NCBI RefSeq assembly: GCF_900143685.1
Contig: NZ_LT671675.1
Location: 471,111-535,110, forward strand
DNA from: Parolsenella massiliensis
GTDB lineage: Bacteria; Actinomycetota; Coriobacteriia; Coriobacteriales; Atopobiaceae
Direction of reading: 5' to 3'
DNA: 64,000 nt
The notes under the pieces are model-generated. The model was not told the DNA's origin and made no database searches. It saw only the letters and a program-made list of their open reading frames with translations. A program made the position numbers and the translations under genes. The number at the start of each line of letters is the position of its first letter. The stretch's first letter is position 1. Positions 17,567 to 26,030 of this stretch are shown in pieces.

Positions 17567-18775
17567 GTGGACCTTATCGTCAGCAGGTGTCTGTTGGGCG
17601 AGCGCTGCCGCTATGACGGTGGCGCTCGCCCTTCTGCTTGCGTGGCCGCCCTGTGCGAGACCGTGCGCGGGGCGGGAGGCCGCGTGGTGGGCGTGTGTCC
17701 CGAGACGGACGGCGGGCTAGGCTGTCCGCGCCCACCCGCGGAGATTCGCGGGGACCGCGTCGTCACGGTGGGTGGCACCGATGTGACGCATGCCTACGAG
17801 AGGGGAGTGGGCGCCGCGCTCGACCGCGCAAGGGAGTGCTCGGCGCCGCTTGCCGTCCTGAAGGCCAAGAGCCCTGCCTGCGGTCACGGCCTGGTCTACG
17901 ATGGGAGCTTCACAGGGAGACTCGTGAGTGGCTCGGGGCTTCTTTCCCGGGCGCTCGAGAGGGAGGGGATCGTCGTGGTTGATGAGAGCGTCGTCGAGGG
18001 GTGCCGCGCGAGCGTGGAGCACCCGGTGGCCATCGTGCTTGGCAGCGGGCTTGGCGCACTTGCCGGGCTCGTGAAGCCCGTTCGTCGCATTCCGTACGAG
18101 GACATCGAGGGGTTCCCGGCGCACGCCCGCCCCATTCCCGGCCACAGGTTCGAGGCCACGGTCGGCACGCTCGACGGCGTGCCCGTCGTCGTCTATCCGG
18201 GCCGCGTCCACCTCTACCAGGGCTATGGTCCGGCCGAGGTGGCCTCCCTCGTGCGCCATGCGCACAAGCTTGGCTGCCGTGACATCATCTTCGCCTGCTC
18301 CACCGGCGCCATCGTGGGCCGCGGGCACGTGGGCCTGGGCCTCATCACGGACCACCTCAACCTCACGGGCGCCAACCCCCTCATCGAGGACGAGGACCTC
18401 ACCTGCGTCGACTCGCCGTTCGTGGGCATGACGGACGCCTACACGCCCTACCTGCGCGAGCTCGCGCTTGACGTTGCGCGTGAGCAGGGCATCGAGCTGC
18501 AGCAGGGCGTCTACGCCGGCCTTCTGGGCCCCAGCTTCGAGACGGCCGCCGAGGTTGCGGCGCTGGGGTGCCTCGGCGTGTCGTTTGCGGGCATGTCGCT
18601 CGTGTGCGAGGCCATCATGGCCCACGCACTGGGCATGAACGTGCTGGGGCTCACGCTTGCCGCCAACATGGCGGGAGAGGCGGGCATCACACACGAGAGC
18701 GTCCTGGAGGTCGCCGGCCAGCACGAGGCAGACTTCGAGCGCCTCGTCCGCGGGGTCCTCGCGCGCCTCAAGTAG
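17567..18775 (+). CDS. DUF523 (TudS-type thiouracil desulfidase) fused to purine nucleoside phosphorylase
   Basis: A 402-residue two-domain protein. Residues 1-145 are DUF523, the family that includes the [4Fe-4S] desulfidase TudS. The three expected cluster cysteines are Cys8 (SRCLLGERCRYDG), Cys44 (GVCPETDGGLGCPRPP) and Cys105 (KAKSPACGHG), with the neighbouring acidic Glu46 and Ser102 also kept. Residues 152-402 are a trimeric-type purine nucleoside phosphorylase with all key residues: VLGSGLG, PGHRFEA, PGRVHLYQGY, GPSFETAAE, GMSLVCE and Asn in LAANMAG. A combined enzyme could remove sulfur from, and phosphorolyse, thionucleosides; that pairing is inference. GTG 17567 follows AAGGA. A terminator follows. 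Confidence 0.85.
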   Translation: MDLIVSRCLLGERCRYDGGARPSACVAALCETVRGAGGRVVGVCPETDGGLGCPRPPAEIRGDRVVTVGGTDVTHAYERGVGAALDRARECSAPLAVLKAKSPACGHGLVYDGSFTGRLVSGSGLLSRALEREGIVVVDESVVEGCRASVEHPVAIVLGSGLGALAGLVKPVRRIPYEDIEGFPAHARPIPGHRFEATVGTLDGVPVVVYPGRVHLYQGYGPAEVASLVRHAHKLGCRDIIFACSTGAIVGRGHVGLGLITDHLNLTGANPLIEDEDLTCVDSPFVGMTDAYTPYLRELALDVAREQGIELQQGVYAGLLGPSFETAAEVAALGCLGVSFAGMSLVCEAIMAHALGMNVLGLTLAANMAGEAGITHESVLEVAGQHEADFERLVRGVLARLK

Positions 18776-18801
18776 GGGAGCCTCACATATCACGTCCATG
18801 T

Positions 18802-18836
18802 GGGCGGTCCGGAATCACATCCGGGCCGCCCGCTTT
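18802..18836 (+). terminator. Rho-independent terminator after the DUF523-PNP gene
   Basis: GGGCGGTCCGGA pairs with TCCGGGCCGCCC (12 bp with one G-U), loop ATCACA, followed by GCTTTTT. Confidence 0.9.
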
Positions 18837-18844
18837 TTGCTGCC

Positions 18845-18889
18845 GTCCCAAAGGGGCCAGACCCCTTTGGGACGAGACCCCTTTGGGAT
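18845..18889. repeat. CCCAAAGGGG palindrome plus an extra half-arm
   Basis: GTCCCAAAGGGG, loop CCAGA, CCCCTTTGGGAC, followed directly by a second copy of the right arm (ACCCCTTTGGGATG). It has the same core as the copies at 4794 and 47068. It sits between the PNP terminator and the feo promoter. Confidence 0.85.
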
Positions 18890-18940
18890 GCGTTGCGCCG
18901 TTGTGCCAAAAAGTTAACAACGACTAACGGTTTGCTACGG

Positions 18941-18974
18941 TTGACTCTCGTAAAAGTAAGTCACATACTACTTT
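18941..18974 (+). promoter_or_regulatory. feoA promoter with overlapping AAAGTA/TACTTT inverted repeat
   Basis: TTGACT at 18941-18946 and CATACT at 18964-18969 are 17 bp apart. AAAGTA (18953-18958) and TACTTT (18969-18974) form an inverted repeat that overlaps the -10 box and could be a metal-responsive (Fur- or DtxR-type) operator. The surrounding stretch is unusually AT-rich for this genome. Confidence 0.55.
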
Positions 18975-19012
18975 GAGTTAGCTACAGACAACTTCCGTAA
19001 GGAGCGTGTCAT

Positions 19013-19249
19013 ATGCCAGTCGCAGGCGCCCAGCTTCCGCTCGCTATGGCCCACGAGGGCCACTCGGTCCACGTCAAGAGGGTGAGTGGCAGCACCGAGA
19101 TGCGCCGTCATCTCGAGAACCTCGGATTCGTCGAGGGCGCCGAGGTGAACGTCGTGAGCCAGAGCGGCTCCTCGGGCACGATCGTCAAGGTCAAGGGCGC
19201 CCAGCTCGGCGTCGACCACGCCACGTGCATGCACGTGTTCGTGAGCTAG
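19013..19249 (+). CDS. feoA: FeoA family protein (first copy)
   Basis: A 78-residue SH3-like FeoA, the small cytoplasmic partner of the ferrous iron transporter FeoB. The family pattern is visible in VHVKRVSGSTEMRRHLENLGFVEGAEVNVVS and in the closing LGVDHATCMHVFVS. ATG follows AAGGAG at the right distance. It is the first gene of feoA-feoA-feoB, and the iron-type promoter lies directly upstream. Confidence 0.92.
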   Translation: MPVAGAQLPLAMAHEGHSVHVKRVSGSTEMRRHLENLGFVEGAEVNVVSQSGSSGTIVKVKGAQLGVDHATCMHVFVS

Positions 19250-19359
19250 CGCATCCACGCCCGAGAGGGCGAAGGCGGCGTCGGCGAGCCCGACGCATGA
19301 GACGGTTTCAACCAGGCCGGCCGCAGAAGGGCCGGTGGGAGAGGAAGAGAGGAAACAAG

Positions 19360-19587
19360 GTGACAACGCTCAGGGACATCCCCGTTGGATCCTCGTGCAC
19401 GGTGAAGGCACTCACCGGCACCGGCGCCGTGAAGCGCCGCATCATGGACATGGGCCTCACGAAGGGCGCCAAGGTCACGGTGGTCAAGGTGGCTCCGCTC
19501 GGTGACCCGCTCGAGCTCAACGTTCGCGGCTACGAGCTGTCCATCCGCAAGGACGAGGCCGAGAAGGTCGAGGTAGAGCCCGCGTAG
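19360..19587 (+). CDS. feoA: FeoA family protein (second copy)
   Basis: A 75-residue FeoA paralogue (TLRDIPVGSSCTVKALTG, AVKRRIMDMGLTKGAKVTVV, DPLELNVRGYELSIRKDEA). I start at GTG 19360, which follows GAGAGGAAACAA; the same frame is open far upstream through the first feoA, but that part is a shadow of the first gene. Two tandem FeoA genes before FeoB are common in anaerobes. The stop is 154 bases before feoB. Confidence 0.9.
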   Translation: MTTLRDIPVGSSCTVKALTGTGAVKRRIMDMGLTKGAKVTVVKVAPLGDPLELNVRGYELSIRKDEAEKVEVEPA

Positions 19588-19741
19588 GCTCGCCGTCCTC
19601 GCAACCGGTAAGCTTCCGGCACGCCCTCGCCCAGGCGAGGGGGCGCGGTCTCATGGGGACCTCCGCGCCACACTGAAAAGGTCCGGCAAAAGGGACCAGG
19701 GGGCCGACCCCGCCCCCAGCAAGAACCCAAGAAAGGGAGTC

Positions 19742-22324
19742 ATGGAAGACCGCATGTACATTGCGCTCGCAGGCAACCCGAACTGCGGCAAGACCACGCT
19801 GTTCAACGCCCTCACCGGCTCGAACGGCTACGTGGGTAACTGGCCCGGCGTCACGGTCGAGAAGAAGGAGGCGGCCTGGAGGCGCGACAAGTCCGTCACG
19901 TTCACCGACCTGCCCGGCATCTACTCGCTCTCGCCGTACTCACCCGAGGAGATCGTCTCGCGCGACTACCTCATCCAGAACCGCCCGAGCGCCGTCATCG
20001 ACCTCGTCGACTCGACGAACCTCGAGCGCAACCTCTACCTCACCACGCAGATCCTCGAGTGCGGCCTGCCCGTCGTGCTGGGCCTCAACATGCTCGACCT
20101 GCTCGAGAAGAGCGGCGACAAGATCGACACCGACGCGCTGTCCCGCGAGCTGGGCTGCAAGGTGATCCAGGTCTCCGCGCTTCGCGAGAAGAACACCGAC
20201 GAGCTCGTGAAGCTTGCCGTCGAGGCGGGCAAGGCCGGGAAAGCCTCCGCGCCCGTCCACGTCTTCACCGACGAGGTCGAGGCCGCCCTCACCAAGATCG
20301 AGGAGGGCATCGCCGGCAAGTGCGACGCCAGCCTCAACCGCTGGTTCGCCATCAAGGTCTTCGAGCGCGACGCCGCCGCCATCGAGCCGCTCGGCCTCAC
20401 GAACGCCGAGCTCGAGGCCTTCGAGGCCACGATCAAGGCCGTCGAGGCCTCCCGCGACGACGACGCCGAGTCCATCATCACCTCGGACCGCTACGAGTGG
20501 ATCGCCCGCGTCATGGACGCCTGCGTCGTGAAGGCCCCCAAGAAGCTCTCCACGTCCGAGAAGATCGACAAGGTCGTCACGAACCGCATCCTGGGCCTGC
20601 CGATCTTCGTCGTCATCATGTTCCTCGTGTACTACATCGCTATCTCCACGGTGGGCACGGCCGGCACCGTCTGGGTGAACGACAACCTGTTCTCCGACGG
20701 CTTCTTCGTGAACGGCACGAGCGCCGCCCAGTACGACGAGGACACCGAGGCCTGGTCTGACAACCACTACGGCGACCAGATCGACGGCTTCATCGCCGCC
20801 GCCACCGATGACGGCGTGATCACCGACGACGAGGCCACCGAGGTCTCCGACGCCGTGGCCGCCTACCAGGAGGACTCCGAGGACGCCGACGCGCTCGCCA
20901 CGATCGACGAGTTCGAGGCCAAGGCCGCGGGCGTCACCGCCTCCGACGTCGTCATCACCGACGAGGACGGCAACGACACCGACGAGACGATCCCCGCCGT
21001 CACCGCGACCGACTTCCAGGCCGCTATCGCCGGCTCGCTCGAGGAGCCCGACCCCGCCGACTACGACGGCTTCGTGCCCTCCATCCCCGACGCCGCCTCT
21101 GACGCGCTCGACAACGCCGGCGCCTCCGACGCCGTGAAGTCACTCGTCGTCGATGGCATCATCGGCGGCGTGGGCTCGGTGCTCGGCTTCATTCCGCAGA
21201 TGTTCGTCCTGTTCGTCCTGCTGTGCTTCCTAGAGGACTGCGGCTACATGAGCCGCGTCGCCTTCGTCATGGACCGCGTGTTCCGCCGCTTCGGCCTGTC
21301 GGGCAAGTCGTTCATCCCGATGCTCATCAGCTCCGGCTGCGGCGTCCCGGGCGTCCTGTCCACCAAGACGATCGAGAACGAGAAGGACCGTCGCATGACG
21401 GCCATGCTCACCACGATGATCCCCTGCGGCGCCAAGCAGCCGATCATCGCCCTCGTCATGGGCGTGCTCATCGGCGGCTCCGACGCCTGGTGGGTTGCCC
21501 CGATGTTCTACTTCCTCGGCCTTGCCGCCATCATCGTCTCCGGCATCATGCTGAAGAAGACCAAGCCCTTCGCCGGCGAGCCCACCCCGTTCGTCATGGA
21601 GCTCCCCGACTACCACTTCCCGTCCATCAAGTCCTGGTGGCTGCACATCTGGGAGCGCGTGAGCGCCTACATCAAGAAGGCCGGCACGATCATCTTCGCC
21701 GCCGCCGTCGTGGTGTGGTTCCTCTCCAACTTCGGCTTCACGGACGCCGGCTTTGGCTTCCTGGCCGACGGCGACATCGAGCAGTCCCTGCTCAAGGTGA
21801 TCGCCGGTGCCGTGTCCTGGATCTTCGCCCCGCTCGGTGCTGACAACTGGATGGCCGCCGCCGCCTCCATCAACGCCCTCATCGCCAAGGAGAACCTCGT
21901 CTCCACGTTCGGCGTCCTGTTTGGCCTGGGCGATGCCACCGAGAACTCCCTGACCATGTGGAGCGGCTTCGCCTCCATGTTCACGGACGCCTCCGGCATC
22001 ATGCACGCCGGTGCCATGTGCGCCTTCGTGGCCTTCAACATGCTCGATGCCCCGTGCTTCGCCGCCATGGGCACCATCCGCCGCCAGATGGACGACCCCA
22101 AGTGGTTCTGGGCTGCCATCGGCTACCAGTGCGGCTTTGGCTGGATCGTGGGCATGATCATCAACCAGCTGTGGGAGCTGATCGTGCTCGGCAACTTCGG
22201 CGTGTGGACCGTCGTGGCCTTCGTGGCCCTGGCTGCCATCCTGTTCATGCTGTTCCGTCCGGCGCCCAAGTTCGAGGGCAAGGACGAGCACATCCTCGAC
22301 ACGCTCGCCGAGGCCGAGAAGTAG
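19742..22324 (+). CDS. feoB: Ferrous iron transport protein B with a large acidic extracytoplasmic insert
   Basis: The inner-membrane Fe(II) transporter, 860 residues. The N-terminal GTPase has G1 GNPNCGKTT (residues 9-17), GNWPGVTVEKKE, G3 DLPGIYSLSPYSPEE and G4 LNMLDLL. The membrane part has the Cys-containing gate motifs SSGCGVPGVLSTK and IPCGAKQPI. Between the first membrane helix (about 284-310) and GGVGSVLGFIPQM (near 474) lies an extra block of about 140 residues, very rich in Asp, Glu, Ala and Thr, which topology places outside the membrane. Usual FeoB has only a short loop there. ATG follows GGGAG. It is transcribed with the two feoA genes and closed by a terminator. Confidence 0.94.
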   Translation: MEDRMYIALAGNPNCGKTTLFNALTGSNGYVGNWPGVTVEKKEAAWRRDKSVTFTDLPGIYSLSPYSPEEIVSRDYLIQNRPSAVIDLVDSTNLERNLYLTTQILECGLPVVLGLNMLDLLEKSGDKIDTDALSRELGCKVIQVSALREKNTDELVKLAVEAGKAGKASAPVHVFTDEVEAALTKIEEGIAGKCDASLNRWFAIKVFERDAAAIEPLGLTNAELEAFEATIKAVEASRDDDAESIITSDRYEWIARVMDACVVKAPKKLSTSEKIDKVVTNRILGLPIFVVIMFLVYYIAISTVGTAGTVWVNDNLFSDGFFVNGTSAAQYDEDTEAWSDNHYGDQIDGFIAAATDDGVITDDEATEVSDAVAAYQEDSEDADALATIDEFEAKAAGVTASDVVITDEDGNDTDETIPAVTATDFQAAIAGSLEEPDPADYDGFVPSIPDAASDALDNAGASDAVKSLVVDGIIGGVGSVLGFIPQMFVLFVLLCFLEDCGYMSRVAFVMDRVFRRFGLSGKSFIPMLISSGCGVPGVLSTKTIENEKDRRMTAMLTTMIPCGAKQPIIALVMGVLIGGSDAWWVAPMFYFLGLAAIIVSGIMLKKTKPFAGEPTPFVMELPDYHFPSIKSWWLHIWERVSAYIKKAGTIIFAAAVVVWFLSNFGFTDAGFGFLADGDIEQSLLKVIAGAVSWIFAPLGADNWMAAAASINALIAKENLVSTFGVLFGLGDATENSLTMWSGFASMFTDASGIMHAGAMCAFVAFNMLDAPCFAAMGTIRRQMDDPKWFWAAIGYQCGFGWIVGMIINQLWELIVLGNFGVWTVVAFVALAAILFMLFRPAPKFEGKDEHILDTLAEAEK

Positions 22325-22354
22325 GCTTGTCGCCTGCGTCATAGCGCTGCGATT

Positions 22355-22392
22355 GGGCGGCGGGGTCCTCCGGGGCTCCGCCGCCCCTTTTT
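22355..22392 (+). terminator. Terminator after feoB
   Basis: GGGCGGCGG pairs with CCGCCGCCC, followed by C and five T residues. Confidence 0.9.
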
Positions 22393-22446
22393 GGTGACGT
22401 AGGGACGCGTATAGTACTTGCCATCAATCGAGAGAGGGGAGCCGGC

Positions 22447-23154
22447 ATGGCCGAGAACATCAAGGTTGGCATCATCGGGGCGATGGACTCCGAGGTCGAA
22501 CTGCTCAAGTCAAAGGTCGAGGGGGCGCACACTCGCGAGCTCGCCGGCCTTGCGTTTGTCGAGGGCACGCTCGAGGGCGTCGACGTCGTCGTGGTGAAGT
22601 GCGGCGTGGGCAAGGTGAACGCCGCCATGTGCGCCCAGGCCCTCGTGAGCGTGCTGAGCTGCAATCGCATCATCAACACCGGTGTGGCGGGCTCGCTGGA
22701 CAATCGCATCGAGATCGGCGACATCGTGGTCTCAACGGACGCCGTGGAGCACGACATGGATGTCACGGCGCTCGGCTACGCCCCTGGCGAGCATCCTGAC
22801 CTGCATCTCGTTGCCTTTGAGGCGGACACTGCCCTGCGCAGTGCGGTGGTCGTGGCCGCCGGCGAGCTCGATGGCGTGAACGTCTTCGAGGGGCGCGTGT
22901 GCTCGGGCGACCAGTTCATTGGCTCGGCCGCGGCCAAGGAGCGCATCGTCTCGATGTTTGGCGGCATGTGCTGCGAGATGGAGGGTGCGGCCATCGCCCA
23001 CGCCTGCCACGTCGCCGGTGTGCCGTTTGTCATCGTGCGCGCAATCTCCGACAAGGCCGATGACTCGGGCAACGTCGACTACCCAACGTTCGAGAAGGCG
23101 GCTGCGGCGCACTGCGCGAGCATCGTGCTTGCGGCGCTCCCGCGCGTGGCGTAG
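22447..23154 (+). CDS. mtnN: 5'-methylthioadenosine/S-adenosylhomocysteine nucleosidase
   Basis: Cleaves the glycosidic bond of MTA and SAH, releasing adenine; part of the activated methyl cycle. It has 235 residues, close to the family norm. Visible are IIGAMDSEVELL (with the catalytic Glu), NTGVAGSLD, SGDQFIG, CCEMEGAAIAH (ribose-binding Met-Glu) and RAISDKAD with the catalytic Asp. ATG follows GAGAGGGGAG. It has its own short upstream region after the feoB terminator and is therefore separately transcribed. Confidence 0.94.
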   Translation: MAENIKVGIIGAMDSEVELLKSKVEGAHTRELAGLAFVEGTLEGVDVVVVKCGVGKVNAAMCAQALVSVLSCNRIINTGVAGSLDNRIEIGDIVVSTDAVEHDMDVTALGYAPGEHPDLHLVAFEADTALRSAVVVAAGELDGVNVFEGRVCSGDQFIGSAAAKERIVSMFGGMCCEMEGAAIAHACHVAGVPFVIVRAISDKADDSGNVDYPTFEKAAAAHCASIVLAALPRVA

Positions 23155-23160
23155 GGGGCG

Positions 23161-23940
23161 CTACTCGGCGGCGGTTGCCGTGGAGGCGGCGGTGCTCGTC
23201 TGGCTCTGCTCGGGAGTCGTCGCCTGGTCTGCGTCCGTGTCGCCGCCCGCCGTCGTGGCGTTGGTGGCATCGCCAGACGCGCCCTCATCGCCGCTCGTGG
23301 AGGAGCCTGCCGAGGAGCTCGTGCTCGTCGCGGGCTCCTGCTGCGTCTTGGGCCGCGTCTGCTCGGTGAGCGCGGAATGGTGCTCGGTCGTCGTGGCCGC
23401 CGCCTCGCTCTCCTGGGTGGCGGCTCCCGTGCGCTGCCCCAGGCCCTCGCCGTTCGTGGCGAGCAGCACCACGCCCGCCGAGACGGCGACGGCGGCGAGC
23501 GACGACACGACCGCGGCCACGATGACGCGACGGTGGATCTTCTCCTGTCGGCGCCTGTGGGCGGCGGCCCTCAGCTCGGCCGGGGCGACGCGCACGCCCG
23601 AGGGGGCCGCCGCGTGGCCGCTCGCCTCCTGCACGACGGGATCGCTCGGGCGGTCGAGTCCGTAGGGGTTGGAGCTCTCCGCGGCGCTTTCCTCGCCGTC
23701 GCTTGCGGCGAGCTCGCGGATCTTGTCGTTGGCGCGCCGGAGCATGCCACGGTAGAGCTGTGAGGCCACTGTGGAGACCACCGATGCCACGGCCACGCCG
23801 ATGAGCGAGCCGGCGATGCCGATCTTGCTGGAGAGGGCCACGCTCGTCACGGCGGCAAGCGCGCCTGCGAGTACCTGCGACATCGAGAGGTCCTCGAGCA
23901 GTCCCTTGCGCTTGCCATCCGATGCGTCTTGCTGGTCCAT
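23161..23940 (-). CDS. Two-helix membrane protein with Ser/Thr-rich tail, function unknown
   Basis: A 259-residue protein I do not recognise. An N-terminal segment (MDQQDASDGKRKGLLEDLSM) precedes a hydrophobic region of about 40 residues that could form one long or two short helices, then a cytoplasmic basic stretch (AHRRRQEKIHRR), a second membrane helix (about residues 155-180) and about 80 residues of Ser/Thr/Ala/Glu-rich low complexity, probably outside. ATG 23940 follows GAAGGAGA; the frame is open further upstream, but without a good start. It is convergent with mtnN, the two stop codons being only 6 bases apart. Confidence 0.65.
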   Translation of the reverse strand: MDQQDASDGKRKGLLEDLSMSQVLAGALAAVTSVALSSKIGIAGSLIGVAVASVVSTVASQLYRGMLRRANDKIRELAASDGEESAAESSNPYGLDRPSDPVVQEASGHAAAPSGVRVAPAELRAAAHRRRQEKIHRRVIVAAVVSSLAAVAVSAGVVLLATNGEGLGQRTGAATQESEAAATTTEHHSALTEQTRPKTQQEPATSTSSSAGSSTSGDEGASGDATNATTAGGDTDADQATTPEQSQTSTAASTATAAE

Positions 23941-24138
23941 GTGCGTCTCCTTCACTCGAGAGGGGATGGTTCCCGCCTCCGAGCGAAGCGTATCGCATGG
24001 GCTGGCGAGACCACACAATCGGCATCGCCTGACGTGAGGCGCATCGCGTTGCCCCAAAGAACTGCGAGCTACGAGCCTGTTGGGCGCCGCTTGCGGCGCG
24101 TTCGCTACCTGCTGGGTTCACCGGGCGCACACATCGGT

Positions 24139-24167
24139 TTGGTTCGAGAAACGCCGGGCGCTAGAAT
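24139..24167 (+). promoter_or_regulatory. Probable promoter of the NlpC/P60 gene
   Basis: TTGGTT (24139-24144) and TAGAAT (24162-24167) with a 17-bp spacer, about 60 bases before the TTG start. The rest of the 23941-24228 gap shows no gene. Confidence 0.5.
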
Positions 24168-24228
24168 GGAGAGCACAGCTTTTGGCGGTCCTCCGCCTGA
24201 TTCTGCACCCGAACGAAGGGACTATCCC

Positions 24229-25368
24229 TTGAAGATTCGTACGCACATTGCCCGCGCCACGGTGGCCGTCGCCCTTGGCGCCACCGTTCTCACCGGCCTG
24301 CCCACGCTGGCCATTGCCGATACGTCCGCTGAGCTCCAGGCCAAGCTTGACGAGGCCAACGCCCACCTCAACGACCTGTACTCCCAGGCCGAGCAGGTAA
24401 GCGAGCAGGTCAACCAGACCCAGGTGGACCTCGACAACACCAACTCCGAGATCGAGCAGAAGCAGGCCGAGCTCGCGAGCGCCCAGGACACGCTCAGCAA
24501 GCGCGTGGCCTCCAACTACAAGACTGGTGGCGTCTCGCTCGTCTCCATCCTCTTTGACTCCACGAGCTTCGAGGACCTGGTGAACCGCGTCACGTACGCC
24601 TCCAAGGTGAGCGACTCCGATGCCCAGGTCATCCAGCAGGTCAAGGACATCCAGAACGAGCTCAACGAGAAGCAGTCCCAGCAGGAGCAGCTCCTCGCAG
24701 ACCAGCAGTCCCAGCAGGCCGAGCTCAACGACAAGGTCAACGAGGCCCAGAGCTACGTGAGCTCGCTTGACCAGCAGGTCCAGGATGCCCTGGCCAAGGA
24801 GCAGGCCGAGCGCGAGGCCCAGCAGGAGGCGGAGCGCAAGGCCGCCGAGGAGAAGGCCGCCCAGCAGAACAACTACGTTCCCGAGGGCAACGCCAACGCC
24901 GGCAACAACAACTCCAACAACAACACGAACACCAACACCAACACGAACAACGGTGGCGGCTCGGACAACGGTGGCAGCTCCAACAGCGGCAACTCCGGCA
25001 ACTCCGGTGGATATTCTGGCGGCGGCAACCTCAGCTCCAGCGCCCGTGACATCATCATCTCCACCGCCTACAGCAAGATCGGCTGTGGCTACGTCTATGG
25101 CGCCTCTGGCCCCAGCAACTACGACTGCTCCGGTCTCGTCCAGGCATGCTACGCAGCTGCCGGCATTTCCGTGTCGCACAGCTCCGGCTCCCTTGCCGGC
25201 TACTGCAACAAGCCGGCCTCCCAGGCCGAGCCGGGTGACATCGTGTGGCGCGCTGGTCACGTGGGCATCTACATCGGCGGTGGCACCACCATCGAGGCCA
25301 TGAGCCCCTCGCAGGGTGTGACGTATGGCAGCCTCTCGACCTTCGTTCGTGCAGGTTCGCCGGCTTAG
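24229..25368 (+). CDS. Secreted coiled-coil NlpC/P60 peptidoglycan hydrolase
   Basis: A 379-residue exported cell-wall enzyme. A signal peptide (residues 1-30, ending LAIADT) is followed by a long coiled coil (about 33-235, heptads rich in Gln, Glu and Lys), an Asn/Thr/Gly/Ser linker and a C-terminal NlpC/P60 domain. The catalytic Cys is in YDCSGLVQACY (near residue 300) and the His in AGHVGIYIGGG (near 343). The layout is like PcsB/RipA-type D,L-endopeptidases acting at division sites. I start at TTG 24229: it gives a clean signal peptide and follows GAAGGGA, while the longer open frame upstream has no signal sequence. A strong terminator follows. Confidence 0.88.
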   Translation: MKIRTHIARATVAVALGATVLTGLPTLAIADTSAELQAKLDEANAHLNDLYSQAEQVSEQVNQTQVDLDNTNSEIEQKQAELASAQDTLSKRVASNYKTGGVSLVSILFDSTSFEDLVNRVTYASKVSDSDAQVIQQVKDIQNELNEKQSQQEQLLADQQSQQAELNDKVNEAQSYVSSLDQQVQDALAKEQAEREAQQEAERKAAEEKAAQQNNYVPEGNANAGNNNSNNNTNTNTNTNNGGGSDNGGSSNSGNSGNSGGYSGGGNLSSSARDIIISTAYSKIGCGYVYGASGPSNYDCSGLVQACYAAAGISVSHSSGSLAGYCNKPASQAEPGDIVWRAGHVGIYIGGGTTIEAMSPSQGVTYGSLSTFVRAGSPA

Positions 25369-25390
25369 AGCCCTATGGCGTGAATCGTCT

Positions 25391-25426
25391 GGGACCGGTT
25401 CGCAGCGTGCGGACCGGTCCCTTTTT
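25391..25426 (+). terminator. Terminator after the NlpC/P60 gene
   Basis: GGGACCGGT pairs with ACCGGTCCC across a short loop, followed by five T residues. Confidence 0.92.
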
Positions 25427-25475
25427 GTTAGGTCTGGGAGTCATGCGGTGCGTGCCGCGGCTGCCCACGCCAACA

Positions 25476-25517
25476 AGAAACCGCCCCAGAAGCGACTCTC
25501 AGTGCTTCTGGGGCGGT
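25476..25517 (-). terminator. Terminator of the suf operon (minus strand)
   Basis: ACCGCCCCAGAAGC and GCTTCTGGGGCGGT form a perfect 14-bp stem with a 10-base loop. Read on the minus strand it is followed by TTTCTTGTT. It lies 23 bases beyond the stop of the last suf-operon gene. Confidence 0.85.
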
Positions 25518-25539
25518 GTTCGTTATATCTGGCTTAAGA

Positions 25540-26028
25540 CTACTTGCAGAGACCCTGACCAAGCTCCTCGAGGCTCTTGAGGACCTCGGCGCTGTCCTCG
25601 GGCCCCCTCATGCCGCTCACGATGTCGGAGAGGTGCTTGCTGTCGAGATATCCGCTGATGAGGGCACCAAGCTCCTGCCAGACGGGCAGCGTGGGGCAGA
25701 TCTTCGTGCGGGGGCACAGCGTCCCGCTCGAGCAGTCCAGGCACGAGACGGGCGCCAGCGAGCTGCCTTCCGCCGCACGGATGATCTCGCCAAGCGTGTA
25801 GCCGACGGGGTCTCGGCTCAGGCGGTACCCGCCTCCCTTGCCGCGCTGGCTCGTGACGAACTTGGCCTTGTGAAGCGAGGCCATGACCTGCTCGAGGTAC
25901 TTGCGCGAGATTCCCTGGCGCCTGGAGATGTCGCCGAGCGAGACCCAGCAGCTGTCTCCCTGGCTCACGGCAAGGTCTGCCATGACGCGCAGCGCGTAGC
26001 GTCCCTTTGTCGAGATGCCGGAGGCCAT
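25540..26028 (-). CDS. Rrf2 family Fe-S-type regulator, last gene of the suf operon
   Basis: A 162-residue Rrf2/IscR-type transcription factor. The N-terminal winged helix reads ISTKGRYALRVMADLA ... ISRKYLEQVMASLHKAKFVTSQRGKGGGYRLSR. The middle holds Cys96, Cys99, Cys105 and Cys111 (SCLDCSSGTLCPRTKIC), the region where IscR/RsrR-type regulators bind an Fe-S cluster. The position at the end of sufCBDSU suggests it senses cluster status and controls the operon; a palindrome upstream of sufC is a candidate target. ATG 26028 follows AGGAG, 3 bases after the sufU stop. Confidence 0.88.
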   Translation of the reverse strand: MASGISTKGRYALRVMADLAVSQGDSCWVSLGDISRRQGISRKYLEQVMASLHKAKFVTSQRGKGGGYRLSRDPVGYTLGEIIRAAEGSSLAPVSCLDCSSGTLCPRTKICPTLPVWQELGALISGYLDSKHLSDIVSGMRGPEDSAEVLKSLEELGQGLCK

Positions 26029-26030
26029 GG

